From NCBI GenBank assembly GCA_030430495.1, contig JAUIKM010000008.1, forward strand, positions 108,870 through 172,869: a stretch of 64,000 nt of DNA, written 5' to 3'. The first letter of the stretch is position 1. Each line of letters opens with the position of its first letter. This DNA is from a bacterium. Lineage in GTDB: Bacteria; Bacteroidota; Ignavibacteria; Kapaibacteriales; UBA7675. Shown here piece by piece: positions 26,757-35,299 of the stretch. A program made the position numbers and the translations under genes. Under the pieces are notes generated by a model, which saw nothing but the letters and a program-made list of their open reading frames with translations, made no database searches and had not been told where the DNA came from.

Positions 26757-27767
26757 ATGAAACGCAATTTCATGCATTTTACGGCTTTCCTGTTAACATG
26801 TTTCGTGATCCATGGGTGGAGCGCACCTACAGCACAAGCTGGTTGTGACCCGCTGGGCTGCGACCCGGGAACCTGGACCCATGCCAGCAGAACGATCTAT
26901 CTGCCAAACTATCCCAATTGTCCAGTAGATGTCGGTTACCAATATCGGACTTGTGCAGGTTTTATCGTTGAGATCCGAGTATACTCATACAGCTACAATC
27001 CCAGCGACGACCCAGACTGCCAGGACCTCGACGATGATACACAAAATCCTGACGGTTCAATTAACTGGGGACAAATAGGTCAAAACTTTCGTGATGTCCT
27101 GACTCAGTTGACAGAGGATTTGTTCATCGATTTCTACAATAACCTGCCTAACCAGACGGCAAAGGATGCGTACGACTGCGAAAATGGTACAACAAGTAAA
27201 ACATATACCGGCGTTTGGGGGTCCTGTGTTGAGTATGAGTTTTGCTTTAACTCACCAGGTCCTTTCACTGTCGAGATTTCCGAATGCTCTGATCTGCTTT
27301 GCTGCCTTCAGGAAACAGTCTACTGCTGGGATTCGCAAACGAATTCTCCCAAGGTGACCGAGAATTTCACCCCCGCTCCGGATGACTGCGGCACCCCTTC
27401 ACTGAGCATCAACTGGCCGTGCATTACCTACGGCTGTGTGCCGTTCTGCGAATACGAAGAGCAAAAAGGCTCCAACAACACGTCTCCGATCGAAGGCCAA
27501 TTCGGCGCAATCTACAATCTTCGCGTCGCGCCGAATCCGGCTGAGGCAGAAGCGACGATCTCCTATTCGCTGGGCGAGCAGACACAGGTCGAAATCGTGC
27601 TGTTTGACTCCTTCGGACGTCAGGTAGCTACCGTGTTCTCCGGTCGTCAGTCCCAGGGTGCACACCGCGTTAACCTGCCGGCTGAAAACCTCATTAACGG
27701 CATGTACACCTTCCAGGTGCGCGCGAACGGTGAGTCGGCAGCTGGTTCGGTGATTCTTTCGCGTTAA
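26757..27767 (+). CDS. Array family A, copy 4: exported 16-cysteine protein with T9SS CTD
   Basis: 336 aa from ATG 26757 with AAGGAG 9 bases upstream; the frame is open from 26595. Signal peptide 'FLLTCFVIHGWSAPTAQA'. Mature part: 'CDPLGCDPGTW', 'NCPVDVGYQYRTC', 'NWGQIGQNFRDVLTQLTEDL', 'SCVEYEFC', 'ECSDLLCCLQETVYC', 'WPCITYGCVPFC'. It is closest to A5 over its whole length. The CTD carries a private 'LGEQ' in place of LSEQ. Probably exported by T9SS together with its B neighbours. Confidence 0.88.
   Translation: MKRNFMHFTAFLLTCFVIHGWSAPTAQAGCDPLGCDPGTWTHASRTIYLPNYPNCPVDVGYQYRTCAGFIVEIRVYSYSYNPSDDPDCQDLDDDTQNPDGSINWGQIGQNFRDVLTQLTEDLFIDFYNNLPNQTAKDAYDCENGTTSKTYTGVWGSCVEYEFCFNSPGPFTVEISECSDLLCCLQETVYCWDSQTNSPKVTENFTPAPDDCGTPSLSINWPCITYGCVPFCEYEEQKGSNNTSPIEGQFGAIYNLRVAPNPAEAEATISYSLGEQTQVEIVLFDSFGRQVATVFSGRQSQGAHRVNLPAENLINGMYTFQVRANGESAAGSVILSR
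27479..27767 (+). repeat. Conserved CTD-coding module, copy in A4
   Basis: Same module as in A2, A3 and A5. The preceding 60 or so bases ('CEYEEQKGSNNTS') are also identical with A5. Confidence 0.85.
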
Positions 27768-28282
27768 AACTCAATACATACGTGAGTGAAACATCTGAGC
27801 GCCACGGCAGCAGTGTTAAAGTCGCAGAGTAAAACAGAACAGTCGACGGGTTTGAAATTCGTCGGCTTATTTTTGTTGAAACTCTTTTCAGAAGGCGTGA
27901 AAAACTGATTTTGCTTTGTACTCAGATTTCCGGATGAAATTTTAGCTGCTCGTGCCAATTGTGTCCGATCTTCCTGATTTTGCGCTGGTTGTGATTTCGC
28001 GAATAGAAAATTTGAGATAAATTTGAATGCCCGTTTCCAGAAAAACCTCGTTTTCAGGGTATATACGTAGGATGTGCGGTTTACTCGGGCAAACGTAAGA
28101 GTTGTGTTATTTGTATAGTTGTAAACTTTATAATATTTTCGATACCAGTTTGAAAAAATGCAGACACGTTTTGCCGCCAGTTTGAGGTCGATCGAGACGA
28201 CCCTGCAATGTTTACCGAGAGCAACTGTAATGGGCCGGGGCCAATGCCGGTCTGTGCAGATTGTCTACAATTGGAAATAGAT
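27768..28282. other. Intergenic region A4-B4
   Basis: 515 bases with a probable terminator at 27842-27875. 'GCCAATTGTGTCCGATCTT' (~27954) resembles 'GCCAATTTTGTCCGAGCTT' (~26634) in the gap before A4. No gene is supported. Confidence 0.35.
27842..27875 (+). terminator. Probable terminator after A4
   Basis: GTCGACG pairs with CGTCGGC (one G-T pair), followed by TTATTTTT. Confidence 0.6.
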
Positions 28283-29803
28283 ATGTGTGTCACATTTGGG
28301 TTGAAACCACTCGCTATTCGCCATCCTGAATTCCAAATTGCTGTTGTTGCCCGCATTTGTACTGCTTTAGCCATTTTGTTGATGCCGGTAGTCGCGTCTT
28401 CTCAGATAGTTGTCTGGGAAAAAACTTATGCCGGCGATCACGGTTACATGTCTGCCGAGTTTATTTCATCAGCGTCGGACGGGGACTTTCTCGTCGCCGG
28501 AGTAGCCAGTGCGGGCGGCAGCATGAGCCACATGAGTAAAGTTTCAGCAACCGGAGAGCTGCGTTGGACACATGAGATTGGTACTGATCAGATTTATACA
28601 ACGCCGCTTGATTGTTTTGAAATTGAGCAGGACAAATACAGGCTCGTCGCGTTGCAGGGAATCAGCGTTGGAGCAGGAACGCCCAAAGGAACATATATCG
28701 TAGATGTCGGAGAATCGGGTGAGGTGGAGTCCGATAATTTTGATCCCGAATTCGGCAATATCCTGTCGAACTCCAAGGCTGTAGCTATTGAAAACGAGGG
28801 GTATCGCGTCGTCAGCTCACGCTTTGGTTCAAATCCACCGATGCTGGCTGTCGGCTATCTGGATGTTAACGCCAACTTTGAGCGCTATGAAGAATTTCTG
28901 GCTCCCAGTCCTGATTCGGCCTGGGTACTTTGGAAAGCCGTTGGAATGCCGGATGGATCGCTTGTTTTCTGCGGACAAATTGGGCAGTTGGGCGGCGCTC
29001 AAATAATGAGTCTTACCAAGCTTGATGCCGATGGGAGTTTGGTCTGGGATAAACGCTACAGCTTGGGAACGAATCACTACGTGCGCAACATGATCCTGCT
29101 GCAGAACGGAGACCTACTTTTGGCGTCCAATATTTCAAGCCAGGAAGATGATTTGATTCGCATTTCTTTACTTCGCGTAGATGCAGATGGAGAGGTTGTA
29201 TGGCACAAAATGCATGCTGTCAGGGAGGTTGCCGGTGTCCGCAATCTTTATGAAACAAGTGAATCGACAATCGTTGCTTTTGGGTCTGCAGGAGTCTATA
29301 ATTCCTCACGCGACGTGATTGAACCTGGAAGTTCGGACGGATTTATTCTGCATGTCGACTCCGGAGGGGAATATCTTTGGAATGGTTTTATCGGTGTCGA
29401 AGGTGAAAGCGACGCAGTGATGAGCATGTACCAATTGGACAACAACAACTTTTTGATCGGCGGCCTCAAAGGCGGCGCTAAAATGTTCCTGGCAGAGTTG
29501 GATTTGTTTACTTCAACAGGAGTAGACAGGGCAACACCAAGAAGCAGGAAAGGCAAATTTTTCCCCAACCCGGTGTCGGATCATGGACGCCTGGAATTCA
29601 TGATGGAAACTGCGCAACCGGCTACGCTGGAAGTCCTCGACCTCATAGGGCGTACAGTCAGCAAGATTGACCTTGGCCACCTTGAAGCGGGAAGGCAGAA
29701 TATTCCGATTGAACTGTCAGATCTGAATGTCAGCCATGGAACATATTACTACCTGGTTTCGACCAAAGATATGGAAGTGACAGGAAGCTTCGTTTACCGG
29801 TAA
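28283..29803 (+). CDS. Array family B, copy 4: exported repeat protein with T9SS CTD
   Basis: 506 aa from ATG 28283 (GGAAATAG upstream); the frame is open from 28208. A hydrophobic signal segment 'ICTALAILLMPVVASSQ' precedes 'VVWEKTYAGDHGYMSAEF'. Repeats: 'ASDGDFLVAGVAS', 'DADGSLVWDKRYSLG', 'DADGEVVWHKMHAV', 'DSGGEYLWNGFIG', 'DNNNFLIGGLKGG'. CTD: 'KFFPNPVSDHGRLEFMM', 'SHGTYYYLVSTKD', ending GSFVYR. It lies between A4 and A5. Function unknown; probable cell-surface or secreted propeller-like protein. Confidence 0.87.
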   Translation: MCVTFGLKPLAIRHPEFQIAVVARICTALAILLMPVVASSQIVVWEKTYAGDHGYMSAEFISSASDGDFLVAGVASAGGSMSHMSKVSATGELRWTHEIGTDQIYTTPLDCFEIEQDKYRLVALQGISVGAGTPKGTYIVDVGESGEVESDNFDPEFGNILSNSKAVAIENEGYRVVSSRFGSNPPMLAVGYLDVNANFERYEEFLAPSPDSAWVLWKAVGMPDGSLVFCGQIGQLGGAQIMSLTKLDADGSLVWDKRYSLGTNHYVRNMILLQNGDLLLASNISSQEDDLIRISLLRVDADGEVVWHKMHAVREVAGVRNLYETSESTIVAFGSAGVYNSSRDVIEPGSSDGFILHVDSGGEYLWNGFIGVEGESDAVMSMYQLDNNNFLIGGLKGGAKMFLAELDLFTSTGVDRATPRSRKGKFFPNPVSDHGRLEFMMETAQPATLEVLDLIGRTVSKIDLGHLEAGRQNIPIELSDLNVSHGTYYYLVSTKDMEVTGSFVYR

Positions 29804-30032
29804 GCTGGGCTGAGCCGCACAGGCTCTTGTATCGTTTTTAAGCGCCGATCACAGCCGGTGAAATAACGTAGTTAACTGAGGACGCGTTCTTCGAGTATAA
29901 TCAGGCGCCACTGCCAAATCAGCCTGATTATGTTAAGCAATGCGGTACTCCATGATCACTCGCAACCGCAAGTTAAGTGCGGCGGCGACGGGGACGTCTT
30001 TTCCCATTTACATTTTATCAGGAGATTATACT

Positions 30033-31040
30033 ATGAAAAGTAACATCTTACGATCACTTGTCATGATTTGCTGTTGTGCCATGATTTATAGTTTTAACAC
30101 AGAAACGGCACGAGCCTGCGACCCGAACAACTGCGATCCGGAAGCGTGGAGTTGGGACACAAGAATTGTGTACCTGCCGAACTATCCCAACTGTCCTGTC
30201 ACTGTCGACTATCAGGTGCGTGAATGCTTTGGTGTTTTGGTTGAAGTCAGAGTGCGCGGCTACAGCGTTTCGCCCAGCGCTGACCCGGATTGCCAGGACT
30301 TGATTGATGACACGCAGAATCCAGACGGCTCCACCAATTGGGGGCAAATAGGTCAAAACTTTCGCGACCTGCAGACGCAGCTTTCAGAAGACCTGTTCGA
30401 GGAGTTTTACAATAACCTGCCAACGCAGGCCGCAAAAGACGTCTATGACTGTGAAACTGGTTCCGGCACTAAAACTTATGCCGGTATCTGGGGTTCGTGC
30501 GTTGAGTATGAATTGTGTTTAAACGACCCCGGTCCGTGGACATTCGAAATAACAGAATGCTCAGATCTGCTCTGCTGTCTGCAGGAAACAGTCGTTTGCT
30601 GGGACTCACAGACCGGTCAACCCAAATCAATTGAAACCTTTACGCCCGCGCCGGACGACTGCGGTACGCCTTCGCTGAGCATCAATTGGCCGTGTCTTAC
30701 CTACGGTTGTGTGCCGTTCTGCGAATACGAAGAGCAAAAAGGCTCCAACAACACGTCCCCGATCGAAGGCCAATTCGGCACGATTTACAATCTGCGCGTC
30801 GCGCCGAATCCGGTTGAGGCAGAAGCGACGATCTCCTATTCGCTGAGCGAGCAGACACAGGTCGAAATCGTGCTGTTTGATTCTTTCGGACGTGAAGTTG
30901 CCACCGTGTTCTCCGGTCGTCAGTCCCAGGGTGCGCACCGCGTCAACCTGCCGGCTGAAAACCTCATCAACGGCATGTACACCTTCCAGGTGCGCGCCAA
31001 CGGTGAGTCGGCAACGGGTTCGGTGATTCTTTCGCGTTAA
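30033..31040 (+). CDS. Array family A, copy 5: exported 16-cysteine protein with T9SS CTD
   Basis: 335 aa from ATG 30033, preceded by AGGAG; the frame is open from 29940. Signal peptide ends near 'NTETARA'. All 16 cysteines are conserved ('CDPNNCDPEAWSW', 'SCVEYELC', 'ECSDLLCCLQETVVC', 'WPCLTYGCVPFC'). The CTD shares 'NPVEAEA' and 'ESATGSVILSR' with A2, 'FGREVATV' with A3, and 'RQSQGAH' with A4. It is the last array gene, closed by a strong terminator. No B partner follows, so the array has one more A than B. Confidence 0.88.
   Translation: MKSNILRSLVMICCCAMIYSFNTETARACDPNNCDPEAWSWDTRIVYLPNYPNCPVTVDYQVRECFGVLVEVRVRGYSVSPSADPDCQDLIDDTQNPDGSTNWGQIGQNFRDLQTQLSEDLFEEFYNNLPTQAAKDVYDCETGSGTKTYAGIWGSCVEYELCLNDPGPWTFEITECSDLLCCLQETVVCWDSQTGQPKSIETFTPAPDDCGTPSLSINWPCLTYGCVPFCEYEEQKGSNNTSPIEGQFGTIYNLRVAPNPVEAEATISYSLSEQTQVEIVLFDSFGREVATVFSGRQSQGAHRVNLPAENLINGMYTFQVRANGESATGSVILSR
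30752..31040 (+). repeat. Conserved CTD-coding module, copy in A5
   Basis: Same module as in A2-A4; amino-acid variants are shared with each of the other three copies in turn. Confidence 0.85.
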
Positions 31041-31465
31041 GTTTAAAGTTGGTTCCAGGTTGTAAATGCCGGCGCGCCGCCGTCGCTGTTTAACTCGGTG
31101 ATAAACACAAAAGCCGGTGAGATTCAAACCCGCCGGCTTTTGTGTTTTAAGTCAGTTTCAGGTTGTCATCCGGCCGCTCAGGCGGCAGGGCCAGGGAACT
31201 TGCGGCACTGTTAACAAGCTTGGCATTTGATGTCTGTTGGCAGGTCACCTGGCCGCTGCGCGGCAAGCTCCCGTCACTCATGCATTATTGACAAATTGAG
31301 CGCTCAAAGTCTCGTGGTCTGAAACGCGGCCCGCACACCCGCGGCGTTAAATTCATTGACGAGCAAAAAGAAAAAGCAAGCCGCCGAAGTGTCAGCGAGG
31401 AGGCGAAGCGCTCAGGCTGTCGGAAACTTGTGCTCAGTCGCAAGAGTGTTTAATGTCATCCAGCG
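31041..31465. other. Intergenic region at the right border of the array
   Basis: Holds the A5 terminator. From about 31150 the composition returns to the GC-richer level of the flanks. No gene is supported. Confidence 0.4.
31103..31148 (+). terminator. Rho-independent terminator after A5
   Basis: AAACACAAAAGCCGG and its complement CCGGCTTTTGTGTTT form a 15-bp stem. The symmetrical A- and T-rich arms mean it could act in both directions. Confidence 0.85.
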
Positions 31466-31708
31466 CTATTGCGCCTGCTCAACCCGCACAATCTCGCTGA
31501 TCGAGTGTTTTAACATGCGTTCGATGCCGCCGCGTAAAGTCATGAGCGACATGGGGCAGGTGCGGCAGGCGCCGGTTAAACGGACGTGGGCGATGCCCGT
31601 GACGCTGTTGAAACTCACGAATTCCACGTCGCCGCCGTCGGCCTGCAGATATTCCCGCAGGGAGTCCAGGACGTGTTCGATGCGCGTTTCGACAGGCGTC
31701 TCGTTCAT
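31466..31708 (-). CDS. NifU-like C-terminal domain protein (Nfu-type Fe-S carrier)
   Basis: 80 aa from ATG 31708, which has a perfect AGGAGG just upstream; the longer frame would overlap mrp. The fold is a single NifU C-terminal domain with 'LQADGGDVEFV' and the cluster-binding 'GACRTCPMSLMTL' (Cys48 and Cys51). Two such proteins share a [4Fe-4S] cluster and hand it to client apoproteins. It lies 34 bases downstream of the Mrp-type ATPase gene on the same strand, a functional Fe-S biogenesis pair. Confidence 0.93.
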   Translation of the reverse strand: MNETPVETRIEHVLDSLREYLQADGGDVEFVSFNSVTGIAHVRLTGACRTCPMSLMTLRGGIERMLKHSISEIVRVEQAQ

Positions 31709-31742
31709 ATCGCCTCCTGATGTATGCACATGTGCAAGTAGT

Positions 31743-32861
31743 TTAAAGTGAAATCTGTACCGTCGGCGTCTGCATCGCCGCCAGGTTGGCGCGCCGCGTG
31801 CCCGCCGTGACCGCCGCCGCCAGCTTTTCAATCGCCTCAGCTTCGGCCTTGGCATTTTTGTTTAACACCACCGGTTTGCCGTTGTCGCCGCCCTCGCGCA
31901 CCGGCGTCGATAGCGGCAGCTCGCCCAGGAACGGCACCCCAAGCTCGCGCGCGATATGATCGCCGCCGCCGTGCGAGAAAATGTCCTCGCGGTGGCCGCA
32001 CTTGGGGCAATTGAAATAGCTCATATTTTCGATCACGCCGAGGATGCCCACGTTAACTTTTTTGAACATGGCGATGCCGCGGCGTACGTCCGCCAGTGAA
32101 ATGTCCTGCGGCGTTGTGACAATCACCGCGCCGGTCAGCGGAATTTTCTGCGAAAGTGTTAACTGGATGTCGCCCGTGCCGGGAGGCAGGTCGAAAATTA
32201 AATAGTCGAGCGGTCCCCATTCGATCTGTTCAAACAGCGTCGAAAAGTACCCGGCCTGCATCGGTCCGCGCATGACGGCGGCCTGGTCGCGACCCATGAC
32301 AAAACCTATCGACGCGAGTTTAACGCCGTGGCGCTCGTGCGGGTAGCCGATCATTGTGCCGTCTTCGCGTTTGCCGGCCTTGAGCGGTTCGTCCTGCAAA
32401 CCGAACATCGTCGGAGCGCTGGGGCCGTGGACGTCCGCGTCGAGCAGTCCCACCGAAGCTCCCTGTTTGGCAAGCGCTGCCGCCAGGTTGGACGCCAGCG
32501 TCGATTTGCCGACGCCGCCCTTGCCGGACGCCACCGCAATCAGGTTCTTGACCTCGCGCAGGTGCGGATTTGTGAGTTTCTGTTCCGGCGCGTGTTCCTG
32601 CACAAATACCTGTACCGCCGCTTCCGGGGCGACCTGCCGAACCGCCTCGCGGACCTGATCGTCGAGCGTACGCGCCACCAGATGCAGCGGCTGCACCAGC
32701 TTGAGGTAGACCTTGACCTTGCGTCCCTCGATTTCCAATGAATGTATCGCCTCAAGGTCGTTTAAGCTGGCGCCCAGGTCGGGATCGACGATTTTACCGA
32801 TTTTCTTGCGCAGTTCCACTTCGGGGATGCTTCCATTCGCAGTCGAGGAAAACAAAGCCAT
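31743..32861 (-). CDS. mrp: Mrp/ApbC-type P-loop ATPase, Fe-S cluster carrier
   Basis: 372 aa from ATG 32861; the longer frame from 33002 has no support. An N-terminal MIP18/DUF59-like domain (~10-90, 'IGKIVDPDLGASLNDLEAIH') is followed by the ParA/MinD-type ATPase with deviant Walker A 'SGKGGVGKST' (residues ~112-121), 'LLDADVHGPSAPTMFG', Walker B-like 'LIFDLPPGTGD', and the cluster-binding 'CPKC' near residue 285. It assembles and transfers Fe-S clusters in the cytoplasm. The Nfu-like gene follows in the same operon. Confidence 0.96.
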   Translation of the reverse strand: MALFSSTANGSIPEVELRKKIGKIVDPDLGASLNDLEAIHSLEIEGRKVKVYLKLVQPLHLVARTLDDQVREAVRQVAPEAAVQVFVQEHAPEQKLTNPHLREVKNLIAVASGKGGVGKSTLASNLAAALAKQGASVGLLDADVHGPSAPTMFGLQDEPLKAGKREDGTMIGYPHERHGVKLASIGFVMGRDQAAVMRGPMQAGYFSTLFEQIEWGPLDYLIFDLPPGTGDIQLTLSQKIPLTGAVIVTTPQDISLADVRRGIAMFKKVNVGILGVIENMSYFNCPKCGHREDIFSHGGGDHIARELGVPFLGELPLSTPVREGGDNGKPVVLNKNAKAEAEAIEKLAAAVTAGTRRANLAAMQTPTVQISL

Positions 32862-33078
32862 ACGGTCACCGGGGATGTTTCGGGTGCGCAGCGCCGCCGG
32901 CGCGCACCGGTACGTGTTGTTTGGCCGCCCTGGGCGGCAGATTACTGTGCGGGGACGTAAGACGGGAGCCGAGATTTTCCGCCGCGCCCGCACCGCCTGC
33001 ATTAAACATTTGCTCGGTCGCGCTCGGCTGCGTAGCTTTGGCGCTTTGCATTTCCGCCTGCCTGCCCGGAGACCGAAA

Positions 33079-33591
33079 GTGACGATTCTAGAAACCGAAC
33101 GACTGCAACTGCTGCCCGCGGGGCCCGATCACATCCGTGCCATGCTTTCAGGCAGCGCCGCTTTCAGTCAGGTTTTTGACATGACGCTCGTCGACGGTTA
33201 TCTGGCCTTTCCCGAAGCGCTGTACCCCACGCTGGAAGCTCTCGAAAGCGATCCGGATATTGCGCCATGGTGGATGTACCTGATTGTGCACAAACGCGAT
33301 CGCGCCGTGGTGGGAACCGCCGGATACAAGGGACGCCCGCGCAACTACCGGGTAGAGCTGGGCTACAGCGTTGCGCCTTCCTATCAAAACCGTGGTATTG
33401 CCACGGAAGCGGTCAAGGCACTGACCTTCAACGCCAAAACACATGAAGATGTCGGGCTGGTGATTGCCCACACGCTGCCGCAAGACAGCGCCTCCACGCG
33501 CGTGCTGACCAAATGCAGCTTTGTCCACACAACGGACATTGACGATCCCGACGATGGACTGGTCTGGCGCTGGGAACACCAGAGCAAATGA
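33079..33591 (+). CDS. GNAT-family N-acetyltransferase
   Basis: 170 aa from GTG 33079 (CCCGGAG upstream). The N-terminus 'ILETERLQLLP' and the acetyl-CoA loop 'VAPSYQNRGIATEAVKAL' are typical of RimJ/RimL-like GNAT proteins. 'VVGTAGYKGRP' precedes the binding loop. The acceptor is unknown; members acetylate ribosomal protein N-termini, antibiotics or metabolites. Divergent from mrp. Confidence 0.9.
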   Translation: MTILETERLQLLPAGPDHIRAMLSGSAAFSQVFDMTLVDGYLAFPEALYPTLEALESDPDIAPWWMYLIVHKRDRAVVGTAGYKGRPRNYRVELGYSVAPSYQNRGIATEAVKALTFNAKTHEDVGLVIAHTLPQDSASTRVLTKCSFVHTTDIDDPDDGLVWRWEHQSK

Positions 33592-33791
33592 TTTTCCTCC
33601 TTTCTGCCCCTTTTTGCTGACCTTCCTGTTCATCGGCGTCCCGCCGGCCGGAGGGCAAAATGCCCGTCTTGGAATCCTCATTTTTGCTTTAAATGCTCTT
33701 CGCGGCGCATTGCGCCGGCCGTAAGTTTACCCTCGGGGCTGCCGGACACTCCTCTTCCGGCTTTAACTATCATTGTCATGAGGGTACAACC

Positions 33792-35081
33792 ATGAAATCA
33801 TTTCTACGACTGCTGCGCAGTGTGAATTTGCTGTGTGCGGCTGCATTGCTGCTGTTGTGCGGCGCGCCGCACGCACAGGCGCAGTGGACCAACGTCGGAA
33901 TCTCCGGCTTTGAATCACCCGTCTACTACGCGGCCGGCACGGCCGACGGCCAGCTGCACGTTCTCGGCTGGAACGGCGCGACGTCCTACCTGGCGTACAG
34001 CCCGGACCGCGGCGAGTCCTGGGACGTCATAACAATCGAAAACACATTCATGTTCGGTCTTGAACAACTGGATAACGGACTGCTGCTGGTGTGCGGACAC
34101 ACGCTCACCGAATCCGCCGGTTTGCTCATGGTCGGCACCGGGCTGGATGACCTCGAAGGCGACGTGTTTGACGGTGCGGGGACCGGCTCTTTTGGTTTTT
34201 ACCGCGTGGAGTTTCTGAACGACGACTTCGGCTACATGTGCGGCTACGACGGCGCCATTCTGAACACGACGGACGGCGGCGGCAGCTGGACGCGCGGCGA
34301 GACCAACAGCGAGACGACGGTCTTCCGCAACATTACGATCGGCAGCGATCAGGTGGCTCTGGCTGCCGGCGGCGCGTCCTTTTTCCAGATGACGGAACTG
34401 TGGCGCACGACGGACGGCGGTGCGACCTGGTCGATCCTGCACGACTACGGCTCGGCCAACTCCATCACCGAAATTCAGATGCTCAACGAAAACACGGCGC
34501 TGATGACCGGCAGCGAGGACGGCGTGCAGTACATCCGCGTTTCACAGGATGCCGGCCAGACCTGGACGCAGGTGTTTGAAGATACGGACAACGCCAATCC
34601 CGTTTTCTACGATCTGGAAATTGCGCCCAACGGCGTGGGTATTGCCGCCGGCGACGCCGGTGAGTGTGCCGTGACGAACGACTTCGGCATGACCTGGCGG
34701 AAGCTGCCGCGTCAGACGGCCGTGTCGCTCGGCGGATGCGCCGTCGACGGCAACTACTCCGTTTACATGTTCGGCTCCGGCGGGGTAGGCTGGCGTTATG
34801 ACGCATCCGTCACCGGCGTGGACGAAACCACGGCGCAGACCGGCGCGACGAAGATCATACCGAATCCGCTGACGGAAAACGGTCGTCTGCAGACCACGGT
34901 TGCGGCCGATGGTCCGGTGCAGTTGCGCATTTACGACGTCCGCGGTCGGCTGGTGCGGGAACTCGGGAACACAGCTCGCGACTTCGCGCTTGATCACGCG
35001 CAGTTCACTCCCGGCATGTATGTTTTTCACATGCTGCGGGACGGCAAGATCATCGACTCGGGGTCGTTTGCGGTGCGTTGA
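33792..35081 (+). CDS. Secreted BNR/Ycf48-type beta-propeller protein with T9SS CTD, copy 1
   Basis: 429 aa from ATG 33792, which begins the signal peptide ending 'APHAQAQ'. BNR/Asp-box-like repeats are visible ('AYSPDRGESWDV', 'LNTTDGGGSWTRG', 'LWRTTDGGATWSIL', 'RVSQDAGQTWTQV', 'AVTNDFGMTWRKL'). The CTD starts near 'KIIPNPLTENGRLQTTV' and ends 'GSFAVR'. It is a paralogue of the next gene with nearly the same length. No sialidase catalytic residues are evident, so a structural or binding role outside the cell is more likely. Confidence 0.88.
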   Translation: MKSFLRLLRSVNLLCAAALLLLCGAPHAQAQWTNVGISGFESPVYYAAGTADGQLHVLGWNGATSYLAYSPDRGESWDVITIENTFMFGLEQLDNGLLLVCGHTLTESAGLLMVGTGLDDLEGDVFDGAGTGSFGFYRVEFLNDDFGYMCGYDGAILNTTDGGGSWTRGETNSETTVFRNITIGSDQVALAAGGASFFQMTELWRTTDGGATWSILHDYGSANSITEIQMLNENTALMTGSEDGVQYIRVSQDAGQTWTQVFEDTDNANPVFYDLEIAPNGVGIAAGDAGECAVTNDFGMTWRKLPRQTAVSLGGCAVDGNYSVYMFGSGGVGWRYDASVTGVDETTAQTGATKIIPNPLTENGRLQTTVAADGPVQLRIYDVRGRLVRELGNTARDFALDHAQFTPGMYVFHMLRDGKIIDSGSFAVR

Positions 35082-35123
35082 CTTTTTGGCTTCGCGCCTG
35101 ACGAATCAGCGATTTCCATCGAC

Positions 35124-35151
35124 GGGGCCGGACCGTGACGCATCCGGTCCC
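35124..35151 (+). terminator. Hairpin between the two BNR genes
   Basis: GGGGCCGGA pairs with TCCGGTCCC around a 10-base loop. There is no T-tract directly after it, so terminator activity is uncertain. Confidence 0.35.
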
Positions 35152-35299
35152 GTTGTTAACAAAAAAGCCTGAACGCAGTTGGAACCTTCACCTCATTTTG
35201 AGCTGCTGTCGCCCGCGGTACAACTCTGTGGGCAACTGCCGCTGCACTCCTGCGCCACAACCGGCAGCCGGGGTTCGGAACTCAACTGTAAGGATTCCC

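Noticed and set aside
16626..31040. CRISPR or tandem DNA repeat explanation for the repeated sequence in the array
   Set aside because: The repeats are whole genes and CTD modules of hundreds of bases in coding frame, not short spaced repeats.
16626..31040. Prophage or toxin-antitoxin/polymorphic toxin cassette
   Set aside because: No phage structural, integrase, recombinase or small immunity genes; all nine products appear exported, and all but A1 have sorting domains.
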